DNA from: a virus
DNA: 43,382 bases
Strand: one strand, 5' to 3'
IMG/VR virus record: IMGVR_UViG_3300017977_000054
Span: 1-43,382 of that record
The translations under genes were made by a program, and so were the position numbers. Of the stretch, positions 7,595 through 15,855 are shown piece by piece; the first letter of the stretch is position 1, and every line of letters starts with the position of its first letter. The notes beneath the pieces are model-generated. The model saw only the letters and a program-made list of their open reading frames with translations, did no database searches and had not been told where the DNA came from.

Positions 7595-8152
7595 TTAAGT
7601 CGCCGTGTGCGTTGGTGAACCGGCTACGATGTTCGAGCCGTTGGTCGGGTCGCCCGCGCGGGCTATCGGTTGGCCCCCTGGACCGCCCAGTGCCGTACTG
7701 CCGGTGGTCTCTAGGTTGCCATCTAGCTCGGTGTCGCCGGACACAGAAAGCCCGTCGTTCAGTTCAGTAGCGCCGTTAACCGTAAGGCCCCCTTCGACTA
7801 TTAGGTCCGACTCGAAGCGCACAGTGCCTGCAGTAACCACTATGTCGTTACCGCCCGCCGTTATGGTTAAGGTTCCGTCATTACGAGGGACTATGCGCGT
7901 GTTCGTCTCGGGGTGGAAAAGGCAAGGCTCCCCGCGCGCTAAGTCGGCTGGGCGCTTCTGGGTTAAGGCCATAAAAGCGTCACATTTTAGGCCGATAGCT
8001 AAGGCCGCGTCGGGGGCGTCGCAGTACAGGCCGTACGGGTAGACAACGGTATAATCGCCCGCCCGCCCAAATGCGGTAACCTGTTGGTTAGGTGTTTGCT
8101 GCTTGCGGTCTGCGCCGGTTATGCGACCCCAAACATCAGAAAGTAAGCTCAT
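7595..8152 (-). CDS. Mu gp45-like baseplate/tail spike protein
   Basis: The 185-residue protein resembles the Mu gp45/P2 gpV spike group: an N-terminal region with the VTAFGRAGD segment (26-34), an OB-like domain with RPADLARGEPCLF, then a C-terminal beta-helix-like stretch of short repeated strands such as GLTVNGATELNDGL (about 131-144) and ending near residue 185 with small residues. This spike forms the membrane-piercing tip of the baseplate. I see a single His near the C-terminus rather than the HxH iron-binding motif of some spikes. The start overlaps the end of the gpP-like gene by 17 bases. Confidence 0.82.
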   Translation of the reverse strand: MSLLSDVWGRITGADRKQQTPNQQVTAFGRAGDYTVVYPYGLYCDAPDAALAIGLKCDAFMALTQKRPADLARGEPCLFHPETNTRIVPRNDGTLTITAGGNDIVVTAGTVRFESDLIVEGGLTVNGATELNDGLSVSGDTELDGNLETTGSTALGGPGGQPIARAGDPTNGSNIVAGSPTHTAT

Positions 8153-9230
8153 CTAGCAGACTCCCGGCCGGCTTCTGGGCCAAAATCTTATCGTCCACAG
8201 TATACACGTCACGCTCTACGAATGACAACGCCGAGACGGTTTGGCGCCCCTCGCCCTCCATGAACGACACGGAGTCGAGGAGCATCTGCCGTGATATGTC
8301 TGCCACATCTGAAAGCACTAAGGCTAGGGTGTTGACCGCCCACACGTCGCCGGCGCTGTTGGTGTGCCCTTTGACGGTACACGAGAAAGTCGTGCCGCGT
8401 GCTTTCGCCAGCTGCTTGACCCACTTGGCGCGCTCGGTTAGCTGCTCGTCGCTGTACGACTCCCCGGCCACTAGCACCCGTTGGCGCCCCTCGCGCACCG
8501 ACCGGTCTGTCGCTTCGCCGACTTGGTCTTCTACGTCTTGCGACGTGTAGCCGCCGGAGTAGTCCAGCGCGGAGGGGGACAACTGCCCCCGCACCACATA
8601 CCTGCGGAACCGCTCAGACTTCGACACAGCGAACGACTGCGAGACTATATTGCTGGGCTGGCCTTGTTGCCGGCGGAGCACCGCACCGCTGTCAGTGGGG
8701 GCTGACTGGGTTATAAGTACGTCACCGGAAGGGGTCGACGAGAGTAGCACCTGTCGCTTTTTAGCCCACTTAGACAAAAAGTCGAAAGCGTTCTCGCCAA
8801 TGTCCGCCCGCACTATGTCCTCGGCCAAGTTAAAAGGCGCAGGGTTGACGGTGTCGACGACTTTAAGGTTAAGCCCTAGATGCGCGATAACTATCTCTGT
8901 TACAGCTTTGAGTGTTAGCGCGTCTGACGGGTTTAGCTGCGGCAGTGCGTCCAGCTGGGAGCTGACCAAGTCGCCGGTGTAATCGCGGCCTTGGTAGGTG
9001 ACTAGGTGTGACCCGTCAGCCTCCCCGCCGTTTACGCGGTCTATGTACCCGCTACACGCCAGCTGCCCGTCGATTAACACTTGCACGTCGTCATCGAGGG
9101 CAAGAGGCGGAAACCCGGTAACAGCCGAAGATACAAACGAGAAGTCGTTACACAAAGCCGATAGGCGCACGTTTACCGTAGCGCTCACAAAACGGGTGTA
9201 CGGGGTGCCGTTTACAACAAGCGTTATCAT
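8136..9230 (-). CDS. Mu gpP-like baseplate hub protein
   Basis: This 364-residue protein looks like the Mu gpP/late-control-D (gp27-like) hub family. The N-terminal domain starts with MITLVVNGTPYTRF and has the GYIDRV segment; the central part contains ENAFDFLSKWAKKRQVLL, a family mark, and the C-terminal part holds QRVLVAGESYSDEQLTERAKW and the AGDVWAVNTL segment, typical of these proteins. The hub forms a ring between tail tube and spike. The gene sits between the gpN-like and gp45-like genes, as in Mu, and its start overlaps its neighbour by four bases. Confidence 0.87.
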   Translation of the reverse strand: MITLVVNGTPYTRFVSATVNVRLSALCNDFSFVSSAVTGFPPLALDDDVQVLIDGQLACSGYIDRVNGGEADGSHLVTYQGRDYTGDLVSSQLDALPQLNPSDALTLKAVTEIVIAHLGLNLKVVDTVNPAPFNLAEDIVRADIGENAFDFLSKWAKKRQVLLSSTPSGDVLITQSAPTDSGAVLRRQQGQPSNIVSQSFAVSKSERFRRYVVRGQLSPSALDYSGGYTSQDVEDQVGEATDRSVREGRQRVLVAGESYSDEQLTERAKWVKQLAKARGTTFSCTVKGHTNSAGDVWAVNTLALVLSDVADISRQMLLDSVSFMEGEGRQTVSALSFVERDVYTVDDKILAQKPAGSLLDELTF

Positions 9231-10411
9231 TCGCTTAGCACCTGCAGCGCACCCTCTACGAAGGCGTTTTGCTTTATGCCGTTTAACTCCGCGATGGTGT
9301 CGACTAGCTCAGTAGACCCGTAGTACGCGTAGACAAGGACCGACAACGGACGCAACGGCGTCTCTATCTGCACTAACGCGCGGGTGTTAACACGCACCAA
9401 GTCGAAGGACTGTTGCGCCTGCACTCTTAGCCGGTCTAGCTGCTCTTGCGTCTCGTTAGCTACCTGCGACTCGACGATAATGCCTAGATACGCAGCCTCT
9501 AATGTGTCTATGGTCTCGTCCAGCTGCACGGCGGTTAGGTACTCAACTTGCACCGACGCGGTGTACGCATAGCTCAACGCCATGGCACGAACTGCAAGGC
9601 GCATGGCCTGCCGGTTGCGGGCACGCTCTACGCGCCCTGCGGTATTTTGAGGGTAGACGGGGTCGTCACTGCCGAAGGTGAAAAGCAGGCTCATAGCGCC
9701 GAGTGTTTCTGCGGGCGTCTCGAATAAGTTGTTCAGGGACTCTAGCGCACTCGATATCGACGCGGCCAGCTCTGCAGGCTCTTGCACTACCGACCCTATG
9801 TTCGCCGACAGCACGTTCACCTCTCGCGTAAAAGCCGACGATAGCTCGGTTATAGGCTCCGCAGCTTTTGAAGCTTGCCGCAGTGCGGCCACTACGTTGT
9901 TACCGGTTTCTATGGCGTCTTCTAAGTTACTGGGGAATGACAGCGACACCGAGTACTGGTCTGCGAGGCTAGCACTAGCCTGCGCCACGGTGACGCGCGC
10001 TTGCTGGTCCACCTGTGCCGGTGACGCCGGTGCCTCCGCGGGCAGCCCGAGCGAGTTATCGACTTCGAAAGTGACGTCTATCGTGCCTCGGCCTAGCTCG
10101 GTTATCGTCTCGCTTAACGTGTACTTGCCGTTTATGACGTTCGGCACCGCACCGAAAGTGGGGTGTACTAGCGGGCCGGCAGCCCCGTCGCGCAGTACGC
10201 GCAGTACGTTGTCGCGCTGTGCGTAGTAGTTGTCGTGCGGCAGCACTATCGTCATGTTAAAGGAGTTAGGCGCGGTGCCTTGCACCTCTATGGCCTGCTC
10301 GTCTGAGCCGGGGTAGTTAAACTTTATGATCCGCGGGCCGCCGGTCGTGGTGGCCGTGGAAAATAAGAACGGGACGCCTTTATATACTGCGGTTTTTAAC
10401 TGTATGGTCAT
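9227..10411 (-). CDS. DNA circularisation protein N-terminal domain (Mu gpN-like) tail protein
   Basis: A 394-residue protein whose first 100 residues carry the DNA_circ_N pattern (YKGVPFLFSTATTTGGPRI, then IEVQGTAPNSFNMTIVL and LVHPTFGAVP). In Mu and P2-type phages this domain belongs to a tail/baseplate protein (gpN) near the tape measure, despite the historical name. The long C-terminal region is helical, with many conserved alternating Q/A residues, fitting a role around the tail hub. It lies between the tape measure and the gpP-like hub gene, the expected order. Confidence 0.88.
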   Translation of the reverse strand: MTIQLKTAVYKGVPFLFSTATTTGGPRIIKFNYPGSDEQAIEVQGTAPNSFNMTIVLPHDNYYAQRDNVLRVLRDGAAGPLVHPTFGAVPNVINGKYTLSETITELGRGTIDVTFEVDNSLGLPAEAPASPAQVDQQARVTVAQASASLADQYSVSLSFPSNLEDAIETGNNVVAALRQASKAAEPITELSSAFTREVNVLSANIGSVVQEPAELAASISSALESLNNLFETPAETLGAMSLLFTFGSDDPVYPQNTAGRVERARNRQAMRLAVRAMALSYAYTASVQVEYLTAVQLDETIDTLEAAYLGIIVESQVANETQEQLDRLRVQAQQSFDLVRVNTRALVQIETPLRPLSVLVYAYYGSTELVDTIAELNGIKQNAFVEGALQVLSE

Positions 10412-10413
10412 GC

Positions 10414-11943
10414 TTACATCCCCGCCACGCCGATATCAGCGCGGCCCGTGTTAGACGTGCTAACCGTCGCCGGGTCCAGCTGCTGAAGGCCCTGTGCGAG
10501 CCCGACGTTAAGCCCTACATCGACGCGTGAGCTGGTCGCCGCGGGGCGTGCGTTTTGCCCGGTGAACTCCGCGACTATCGCCGCCCCGTCAAACTGGCTA
10601 AAGTCTAGCGTCGTAACGGCGCCGACCACCTGGCCGAGTATCGCACCGATGCCAGACAGGCCGCGGATAAGGGCGTCAAGAACGCCGCCGACCACGTTGC
10701 CTACCAGCTCGCCAAGGTCGCTAAAGTCCCGCAGACTGTTCTGCGCTTCAGACCCGTCGCCAAACAAGTCAGAAACTACCCGCGCGGCGTCTCGGAAGTC
10801 TTGCGTAAGCTTGGACAGCGTAGGCCCTAGCGTTGTGCGTATGCCTTCTGCAAGGCCTGAGAAAAACGTTTTTACCTCACCCCAGTAGCGCATCACTACG
10901 TAAGCCTGCAGGGCCAGCCATCCGATCATTAAGAGCACCGGCCCTAAAGCCGCTAGGGTGACTGTACCCATCACCGCAAAAGCCGCGGTAATAGCTGGGA
11001 TGGCGAGGCCTAAAGTAGCAGCGACCGCAGCCACTGCAGCGAGCACCCCGAGAGCAACACCAGCGTACGTAATAAACCGCAGCGTTGCGGGGCTTAAGTC
11101 CGACAGCCACTCGAATAAACTGCGCATGGCCTGCGTGACCTTAAGCGCCACAGGCAGTAAGGCGCGGCCGAATTTTTCTTTAAGGTCCTGCAGTGACGAT
11201 GCGGTTATGCGCTCTTGGTTGGCTAGTTCGTGTTGCGTGCGCGCAAAGTCACCTATAGCATTTTTAGACTGTTCTACTGCCAGCTCTAACGTGGCGTAGG
11301 CGATAGCCTGCCGTTCGGACTCGAACCGCTGGCCTTTAGATCGCATCAAGGCGATGCGCGCCTTAACGTCTTTGTCTAGGATCGCGATGCCTAGCGACTT
11401 GACGCTCTCACGCTCACCCAGCAGCGCTTTAGTTAGCGCCGCACTGGCACCGGCGGCACCGCCAGAAAAGTTAGTGAACGACGCTAGGTCGACTGCCAGC
11501 TCGTTTACCCGGCGGCTAACCTCTAGTGCGGCCTCACCGGAAAACCCGAAGCCCGACAGTAGGTCGCCGGTGTCACCTAACAGGGCACGGGCAGCGGTGC
11601 CTGCAAGGCCGAAGTTCTTGGCCAGGTTGTCTGCGGTCGCTTCGGCCTGCTGCCGCATGCTGGCGAACACGGTGGCGAACTTGCTGCGCGTCTCTTGTGC
11701 GTCTCGGGCGGAGTTCTTAAGGGAGTTAAAGACAAAGCCCGTAGCCGCCGCCACACCTAAGCCCCAGTTACGGGCGCTTTGTGCTGCGGCTGCGGCGTCG
11801 AACTTGTACTTTTTGAGTTGGGCGCGGGTGCGGTCGACTTCTTCCCGCATGTCCTTCGTAGCTTTGCGCACCTTATTGGCGACGGCTACGTACTGCTCGC
11901 GGGCTTTAATGAGATATTGTACAACAAACGCTTTATTTGCCAC
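10414..11943 (-). CDS. Tail tape measure protein
   Basis: The 509-residue product has a long helical N-terminal half with charged heptads, a central hydrophobic stretch (about residues 290-350, several A/V/L-rich segments) and a C-terminal region rich in small residues, which is the layout of tape measure proteins. It lies between the frameshifted chaperone genes and the gpN-like gene, the standard position. Tape measure length sets tail length; at about 0.15 nm per residue it would suggest a rather short tail of roughly 75 nm (an inference from general tape measure scaling). The start is GTG at 11943, 11 bases inside the end of the chaperone extension frame. Confidence 0.88.
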   Translation of the reverse strand: MANKAFVVQYLIKAREQYVAVANKVRKATKDMREEVDRTRAQLKKYKFDAAAAAQSARNWGLGVAAATGFVFNSLKNSARDAQETRSKFATVFASMRQQAEATADNLAKNFGLAGTAARALLGDTGDLLSGFGFSGEAALEVSRRVNELAVDLASFTNFSGGAAGASAALTKALLGERESVKSLGIAILDKDVKARIALMRSKGQRFESERQAIAYATLELAVEQSKNAIGDFARTQHELANQERITASSLQDLKEKFGRALLPVALKVTQAMRSLFEWLSDLSPATLRFITYAGVALGVLAAVAAVAATLGLAIPAITAAFAVMGTVTLAALGPVLLMIGWLALQAYVVMRYWGEVKTFFSGLAEGIRTTLGPTLSKLTQDFRDAARVVSDLFGDGSEAQNSLRDFSDLGELVGNVVGGVLDALIRGLSGIGAILGQVVGAVTTLDFSQFDGAAIVAEFTGQNARPAATSSRVDVGLNVGLAQGLQQLDPATVSTSNTGRADIGVAGM

Positions 11944-12552
11944 GCTTCGACGCCTCCTCGGCTATTATCCGGCTGTGCTCCGCCAGCTGCTTAATGCGCG
12001 ACGGGTGGGCGGCCTCTAAGTACTCCATACTTAACGCGCCGTTGAAGGCTGCAGCAAGCCGGCTTAATTGGAGCTGGTACCCTTTGGCGCCTACAAGTAT
12101 CAGCTCAGTACGAAATTTGCGATATACGCCCCGCACATGCCGCGCAAGTCTCGGTGGTCTAGGTCGTCTAAGCGGGCGCTGGTTATGAGCTTTTCGCCAC
12201 CCATCCACGCGACTTCCTTAAACAGCTCGCGGCAGTGCAATATGACTTTCTGCATGTCGCCGCCTGAAGAGGCTAGTACAGTCATAATGCCGTCGCCGTC
12301 TTTCTCTTCGTCTTCAGCGCCCTCTGGCTTATTCTCCGCGGCCTCTTTGGCTGCGGTCTTCACGTCGTCGTCCAGGCTGTCTGCCATCGACAGCAGCGCG
12401 CTTTGCACCAAGCCTTCAAGGCCGCAGACTAAGTGCGACACGCGCCCGGTAGGCGCGCGCAGCTCAACGTGGCTGCACTCTATCTCGTGGCCGTTGCCGC
12501 CTGCGTACTTGATAGGCTTGTGCTTTAACGGGTAATTGATAACGTTAGGCAT
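11933..12552 (-). CDS. Tail assembly chaperone, -1 frameshift fusion product
   Basis: This is the predicted 206-residue fusion: 147 residues of the upstream frame (ending at Phe of the slippery site) joined to 59 residues of the downstream frame (RTELILVGAKGY... to KRGK). It corresponds to the G-T type fusion made by most long-tailed phages, in which a small share of ribosomes shift to give a longer chaperone that coats the tape measure and recruits tail tube subunits. The downstream frame is open, has no good start of its own, and lies between the chaperone and the tape measure, exactly where the extension is expected. Presence of the slippery heptamer is direct; its use is inferred. Confidence 0.82.
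12100..12552 (-). CDS. Tail assembly chaperone, unshifted form
   Basis: The 150-residue protein (functional analogue of the short chaperone made by most ribosomes) starts at 12552 and ends three codons beyond the slippery site. It has an N-terminal beta segment (HEIECSHVELRAPTGR), a helical middle with an acidic, charged stretch (about 65-85) and a helical C-terminus with FKEVAWMGGEKL. This helix-rich, acidic composition, together with its position between tail tube and tape measure genes, fits tail assembly chaperones. It has no direct sequence match I recognise beyond this. Confidence 0.78.
   Translation of the reverse strand: MPNVINYPLKHKPIKYAGGNGHEIECSHVELRAPTGRVSHLVCGLEGLVQSALLSMADSLDDDVKTAAKEAAENKPEGAEDEEKDGDGIMTVLASSGGDMQKVILHCRELFKEVAWMGGEKLITSARLDDLDHRDLRGMCGAYIANFVLS
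12112..12118 (-). promoter_or_regulatory. Candidate -1 ribosomal frameshift site A_AAT_TTC
   Basis: On the minus strand the heptamer AAATTTC reads in the upstream frame as GCA AAT TTC GTA, that is X_XXY_YYZ with X=A, Y=T, Z=C. After a slip of one base, tRNA-Asn re-pairs with AAA and tRNA-Phe with TTT, and reading continues as CGT ACT GAG into the downstream open frame. The upstream frame meets its stop three codons later. A 3' stem or pause signal was not demonstrated. Confidence 0.8.
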
Positions 12553-12554
12553 AG

Positions 12555-12965
12555 TTAGCTCGCGATAAGTGGCGCGCCGCTAAATTCTAGCGTCAGCGTG
12601 CCTTCGTTTTGGATTGCCTTTTCAGGGTCATTGGTCATTATGCCTTGCGTTAGCGTCCGACTCATGCGGTTACCTGCAGAGTCGATGCCCGACACGCGCA
12701 CAACACGGCCAGCCCCACGGGCTTTAATGTCTCGCGCCAAGGTCATAGACTTGATACTGGCCGGCATGTCGAAAGACACCATGCCTACGCGGGTGGTGAC
12801 GTCCTCGGAGATAATAGGCACCACTTCCCCGCCGTTAGTGCCGGCTTCTACCGTTGACTCGCCTTGGCCCTCTTTCAGCTTTAGCGTGTTGCCTTTGACC
12901 GTAACAGTCTCGTCGTCAATCTCAACAGACGCAGACACTAAGATAATTTCAGCTTCACCAGCCAT
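12555..12965 (-). CDS. Tail tube protein
   Basis: A 136-residue protein immediately downstream of the sheath gene and upstream of the chaperones, the fixed place of the tube gene in Mu-like tails. It is predicted to be largely beta, with regularly spaced strands such as IILVSASVEIDDETVTVKGN (6-25), GMVSFDMPASIKSM and RTLTQGIMTNDPEKAI. The strong conserved pattern of alternating hydrophobic residues fits the tube fold, though no single motif is diagnostic. Hexameric rings of this protein would line the tail through which DNA passes. Confidence 0.8.
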   Translation of the reverse strand: MAGEAEIILVSASVEIDDETVTVKGNTLKLKEGQGESTVEAGTNGGEVVPIISEDVTTRVGMVSFDMPASIKSMTLARDIKARGAGRVVRVSGIDSAGNRMSRTLTQGIMTNDPEKAIQNEGTLTLEFSGAPLIAS

Positions 12966-12968
12966 AAC

Positions 12969-14522
12969 TTATACCTCGAATGCTACGGCTATGCCGTAAG
13001 TGATGCCGCGCAACTGCACGACCGGGTAAATTACCATGCTGACACTAAAGCGACCCGTCACAGGGTTTAGCGTTACTGTCAAGTTCTGGCGGAAAAGCTT
13101 GTCGTAGTCGACTTGCTCGCCCTCCACGCTGCCTACGCCGGTATTAACTAGCGCCAGCCCGCCGAGTGCGTTGTACATTTCAGAGATAAAGCCGGCGATG
13201 CTTGCTTCGTTCGCCGAGTCCGCGCCCGGGATTAGCGCGCCACCAGTCGCCCTGTACTGCGGGTACTGCGCGCGGGTGTTGTTCACGATGTACTCACGGG
13301 CCGCGGTCGCGGTGTCCACGTAGTTCAGAAAGCTAAACGTAGGGTCTGGGTTACCTGCGGCGTCGGTCTTGTACGTCGTTACGACCTCGCCTGCGATTAC
13401 GGCGGTATACGCCCGGTTTGCGTCGAGGACGTAGCCACCCGCCGCTTTAAGGCCCGCTACTTCCGCCTCGATGAACGAGTCGCCGGCGTCAGGCACGAGC
13501 AGGTCGGCGTGCGGTGTGTTGAAGTAGGGTTTTGAGTTCGTCCACGGGCCGCCGATGGCGTCACGAGCGCTGCGTGCGATTACCACGTCGTCTAGTGGCG
13601 CGTCGTCGGTACGGCGTAAAGCGCGGATGGCTGCCGTCTCGGCTACCTGTACGAACGGTAGCTCTAAGATAGCCGGTCCGCGGTGCGTGCTGCGGTCGAC
13701 CAGCAACCCCGCCTGCACGCAAAGGTCGCGGCTGTTAAGCGCGCCAAGCGTAGTCAGGTGGTTAGCGTAAGTGTCTGTAATACCTACGAACGCGCGGCCG
13801 TCTAGCACGGTGTTGGACGGGTTAAAACGCGGGGCCAAAAAGTCGATTACTTCGTCGAGGTCTTGGTCGAACTGCCAGACGATGCCTTGGTAGCGCGTTG
13901 CGCCCACCACGTCGAGTACGCCCGTAAGCGTTGGGTCGGTAGCGCCGCCGGTCATGGCGGTTAGCGCGACTGTAACGCCGGCCACAACGCCCTCGACTTT
14001 CAGGCCGATGGTGTTGCCGAACGTTCCGCCCGTTTTAGCGGTAAGCGCTACAGTGCCGGTCGTGTTGGCTGCGGTAACGAGTGCTCGCGCGTCAGCGGTG
14101 ATAGCCGCCTCTAGGGCGTCGCCGATGTCGGTCGCGGTGTCGCCGATGGCTACGGCCACTCGGTACTCGTTGAACTTCTTCGACCCTACGTAGAAAGTCA
14201 AAGTGCCTGCCGCCGTCGCTGTGCCTGTGATCGCAGCGGAGCCCGTAGCGTCGGTTGCACCGCCGGCATCGTCTAAGCCGACGGCATCGATCTGTGTCAC
14301 ACCGTTACGCCGGCGGGCACGTCGAATCGCCGCGGCCAGCGGTGAGTCTTCGCCGTATAGCTCGTCCTCTGCGCCGTCTTGCAGGATGTTAGTAGTTAAG
14401 GCGCCGGACACAGCCGTGCCGCCGAGTTGAGACCCCACAAAAAGGAGGCGTTCGGGCGTTAGGCCCGCGGTCACACCCGCAGCGCGTAGGGCCGCTGTGA
14501 CGCTTGGGAGAGCTAAGGGCAT
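12969..14522 (-). CDS. Tail sheath protein (Mu gpL-like)
   Basis: The 517-residue protein is the sheath subunit of a contractile tail, which makes this phage a myovirus. Identification rests on the N-terminal region (RLLFVGSQLGGTAVSG), the central domain with its G-T-A-rich beta repeats (GTATAAGTLTFYVGSKKF, then TVALTAKTGGTFGNTIGLKV), the fingerprint of Mu gpL-type sheaths, and the C-terminal helical domain containing the ARYEYIV-like region around residue 420. The small DUF2635 gene just upstream and the tube gene just downstream complete the Mu order gp38, L, M. No peculiarity is apparent. Confidence 0.92.
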   Translation of the reverse strand: MPLALPSVTAALRAAGVTAGLTPERLLFVGSQLGGTAVSGALTTNILQDGAEDELYGEDSPLAAAIRRARRRNGVTQIDAVGLDDAGGATDATGSAAITGTATAAGTLTFYVGSKKFNEYRVAVAIGDTATDIGDALEAAITADARALVTAANTTGTVALTAKTGGTFGNTIGLKVEGVVAGVTVALTAMTGGATDPTLTGVLDVVGATRYQGIVWQFDQDLDEVIDFLAPRFNPSNTVLDGRAFVGITDTYANHLTTLGALNSRDLCVQAGLLVDRSTHRGPAILELPFVQVAETAAIRALRRTDDAPLDDVVIARSARDAIGGPWTNSKPYFNTPHADLLVPDAGDSFIEAEVAGLKAAGGYVLDANRAYTAVIAGEVVTTYKTDAAGNPDPTFSFLNYVDTATAAREYIVNNTRAQYPQYRATGGALIPGADSANEASIAGFISEMYNALGGLALVNTGVGSVEGEQVDYDKLFRQNLTVTLNPVTGRFSVSMVIYPVVQLRGITYGIAVAFEV

Positions 14523-14524
14523 CG

Positions 14525-14731
14525 TTATGCCTCCTCTACGGTTTTACGTTTGGTTTTTGTGCTCGGCTTATTTTGTGGCAAGTGCACACAGTCGTCAAGG
14601 CTGGCGTCCCGCAGGCGGTTGCGCCAAAAGCGATCTAACGGCACGCCTTTGCGGTCCGGCACTTCTACAGCCTCGCCAACTTTCACGCCGAGTGACGCTG
14701 CAAGCGTCGCGTTCTGTACGACTATTTTCAT
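14525..14731 (-). CDS. DUF2635 (Mu gp38-like) small protein
   Basis: A 68-residue protein matching DUF2635: a short beta-rich first half (KVGEAVEVPDRKGVPLDRFWRN...) with the RFWRNRLRDASL segment, followed by a lysine-rich tail (PSTKTKRKTVEEA). In Mu and its relatives this tiny gene immediately precedes the sheath gene, as here. Its role is unknown, possibly assisting sheath assembly. The ATG overlaps the stop of the previous gene by four bases. Confidence 0.85.
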   Translation of the reverse strand: MKIVVQNATLAASLGVKVGEAVEVPDRKGVPLDRFWRNRLRDASLDDCVHLPQNKPSTKTKRKTVEEA

Positions 14732-15855
14732 GTTAAAGGCTCCTCGTCTAAGTCTACGTCGGCGGTAAGTTCGCCGGTACCTAAGCTGGTGGTAAGCGCG
14801 AAGTCTACATCGCGCATAGCTACGCTGTCTGCAGGGCCAACTGCGTCAAGGCCGCAAAGCTGCGCCGCTTGTTCGAATGCCACCTCGTGCGCATACACCG
14901 CACGGCCGTGGCTGTCTGGGTCCGCGTAGGCGTAAACCCCGTGGCCCGTAAAGGTGGCGCGCCAACTGCTCGCAGTAAACCCGGTGTCGAATGCGCGCCG
15001 TAAGATCGACCGGAAAATGGCAGGTATATACTCTGACTCTACGCGGTCCCGCGCCTCGGCACCGGTCAAGTCGTCGGTAACGTCGAGCACGATATAGACT
15101 GCAAACGGTTGGATCAGAACAGGGTTAAAAGCTTGCTCACCTGACGTCGTGCTGGCCGCGTCCGTTTGCTCGTCTCGGTCCTTGCTCTGCGTCACGTCGC
15201 CCAGCTGCACTACGAGTGTGCCGTCTTGCGGTGTTTTTGACGTGTAGACGTCGCGCAAGTACGAGTCGAAATCTAGGACGCTGAGCGCCCGAATGTACGT
15301 CTGCACTCTCGCACCGGTAAACACCGGGGGCAAGGGGTACGCTCGGGGCAACTCATAGTCGAATGTTGTAGCCGTAACGTTAGTCGCGGCGAATAGTCCG
15401 TTAAACAGCCCGCCGTTAGCGTTCGCCAGTAGCGCAGGGCCTGTCATGGCGACCGGGCCGCTGTCCGCCACGGCGATAACTATCTTACGGCGGTTTACGA
15501 CGCGTAACAGCGCAAAGGTGCCGTTAAACTCCGGTTGGTCGGCACTGGTCAGCGTAACCGTCTTGCCGCCCGCTAGTTTGTCCCGCTCCGACAGCGTGAG
15601 GTCGTGGTCTTGTAGCGTCTCGAAGGTTGCCGACGAGCCTGTGCGGGCGAACGACGCGACGTCTATCTGCACGGGGGCCTCTGCGCCGCTTATGGCGACG
15701 TCTTGCCCCCCTTCCAGTTGGTGCGGTGCGTCAGTGGTTACTGTCGCCGTAGTGCCTGCGACCGTAACGTCGGAGATACCGACGGACTCGCTGAACGCGT
15801 CAGTGTAAAGGGGTACGTTGGCCGCTAGTGCCCGTACTACATCGTGCGCTTTCAC
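14728..15855 (-). CDS. Probable tail terminator/completion protein with inserted beta domains
   Basis: This 375-residue protein, starting with GTG, lies between the gp10-like gene and the sheath block, where tail terminators are encoded (Mu gp37 position). The C-terminal half has a beta-alpha pattern with YIVLDVTDDLTGAEARDR and GHGVYAYADPDSHGRA, compatible with a terminator core. The N-terminal half (about 25-165) contains two or three copies of a beta module with the words TVTTDAPHQLEGG, SADQPEFNGTF and TTFDYEL, the same type as found twice in the baseplate J-like protein. Ordinary terminators are about 130-160 residues, so the protein appears enlarged by these insertions. Function is inferred from place and length of the core. 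Confidence 0.6.
   Translation of the reverse strand: MKAHDVVRALAANVPLYTDAFSESVGISDVTVAGTTATVTTDAPHQLEGGQDVAISGAEAPVQIDVASFARTGSSATFETLQDHDLTLSERDKLAGGKTVTLTSADQPEFNGTFALLRVVNRRKIVIAVADSGPVAMTGPALLANANGGLFNGLFAATNVTATTFDYELPRAYPLPPVFTGARVQTYIRALSVLDFDSYLRDVYTSKTPQDGTLVVQLGDVTQSKDRDEQTDAASTTSGEQAFNPVLIQPFAVYIVLDVTDDLTGAEARDRVESEYIPAIFRSILRRAFDTGFTASSWRATFTGHGVYAYADPDSHGRAVYAHEVAFEQAAQLCGLDAVGPADSVAMRDVDFALTTSLGTGELTADVDLDEEPLT

Noticed and set aside
10562-12019. Long plus-strand frames opposite the tape measure and chaperone genes
   Set aside because: They are antisense shadows in a GC-rich genome, lacking ribosome binding sites and operon context, with arginine/serine/alanine-biased composition.
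11933-12208. Independent gene starting at ATG 12208
   Set aside because: It lies inside the chaperone gene in another frame. The sequence before the slippery site is an arginine-rich shadow, whereas after the site it looks real, so the frame is best read as a frameshift extension.
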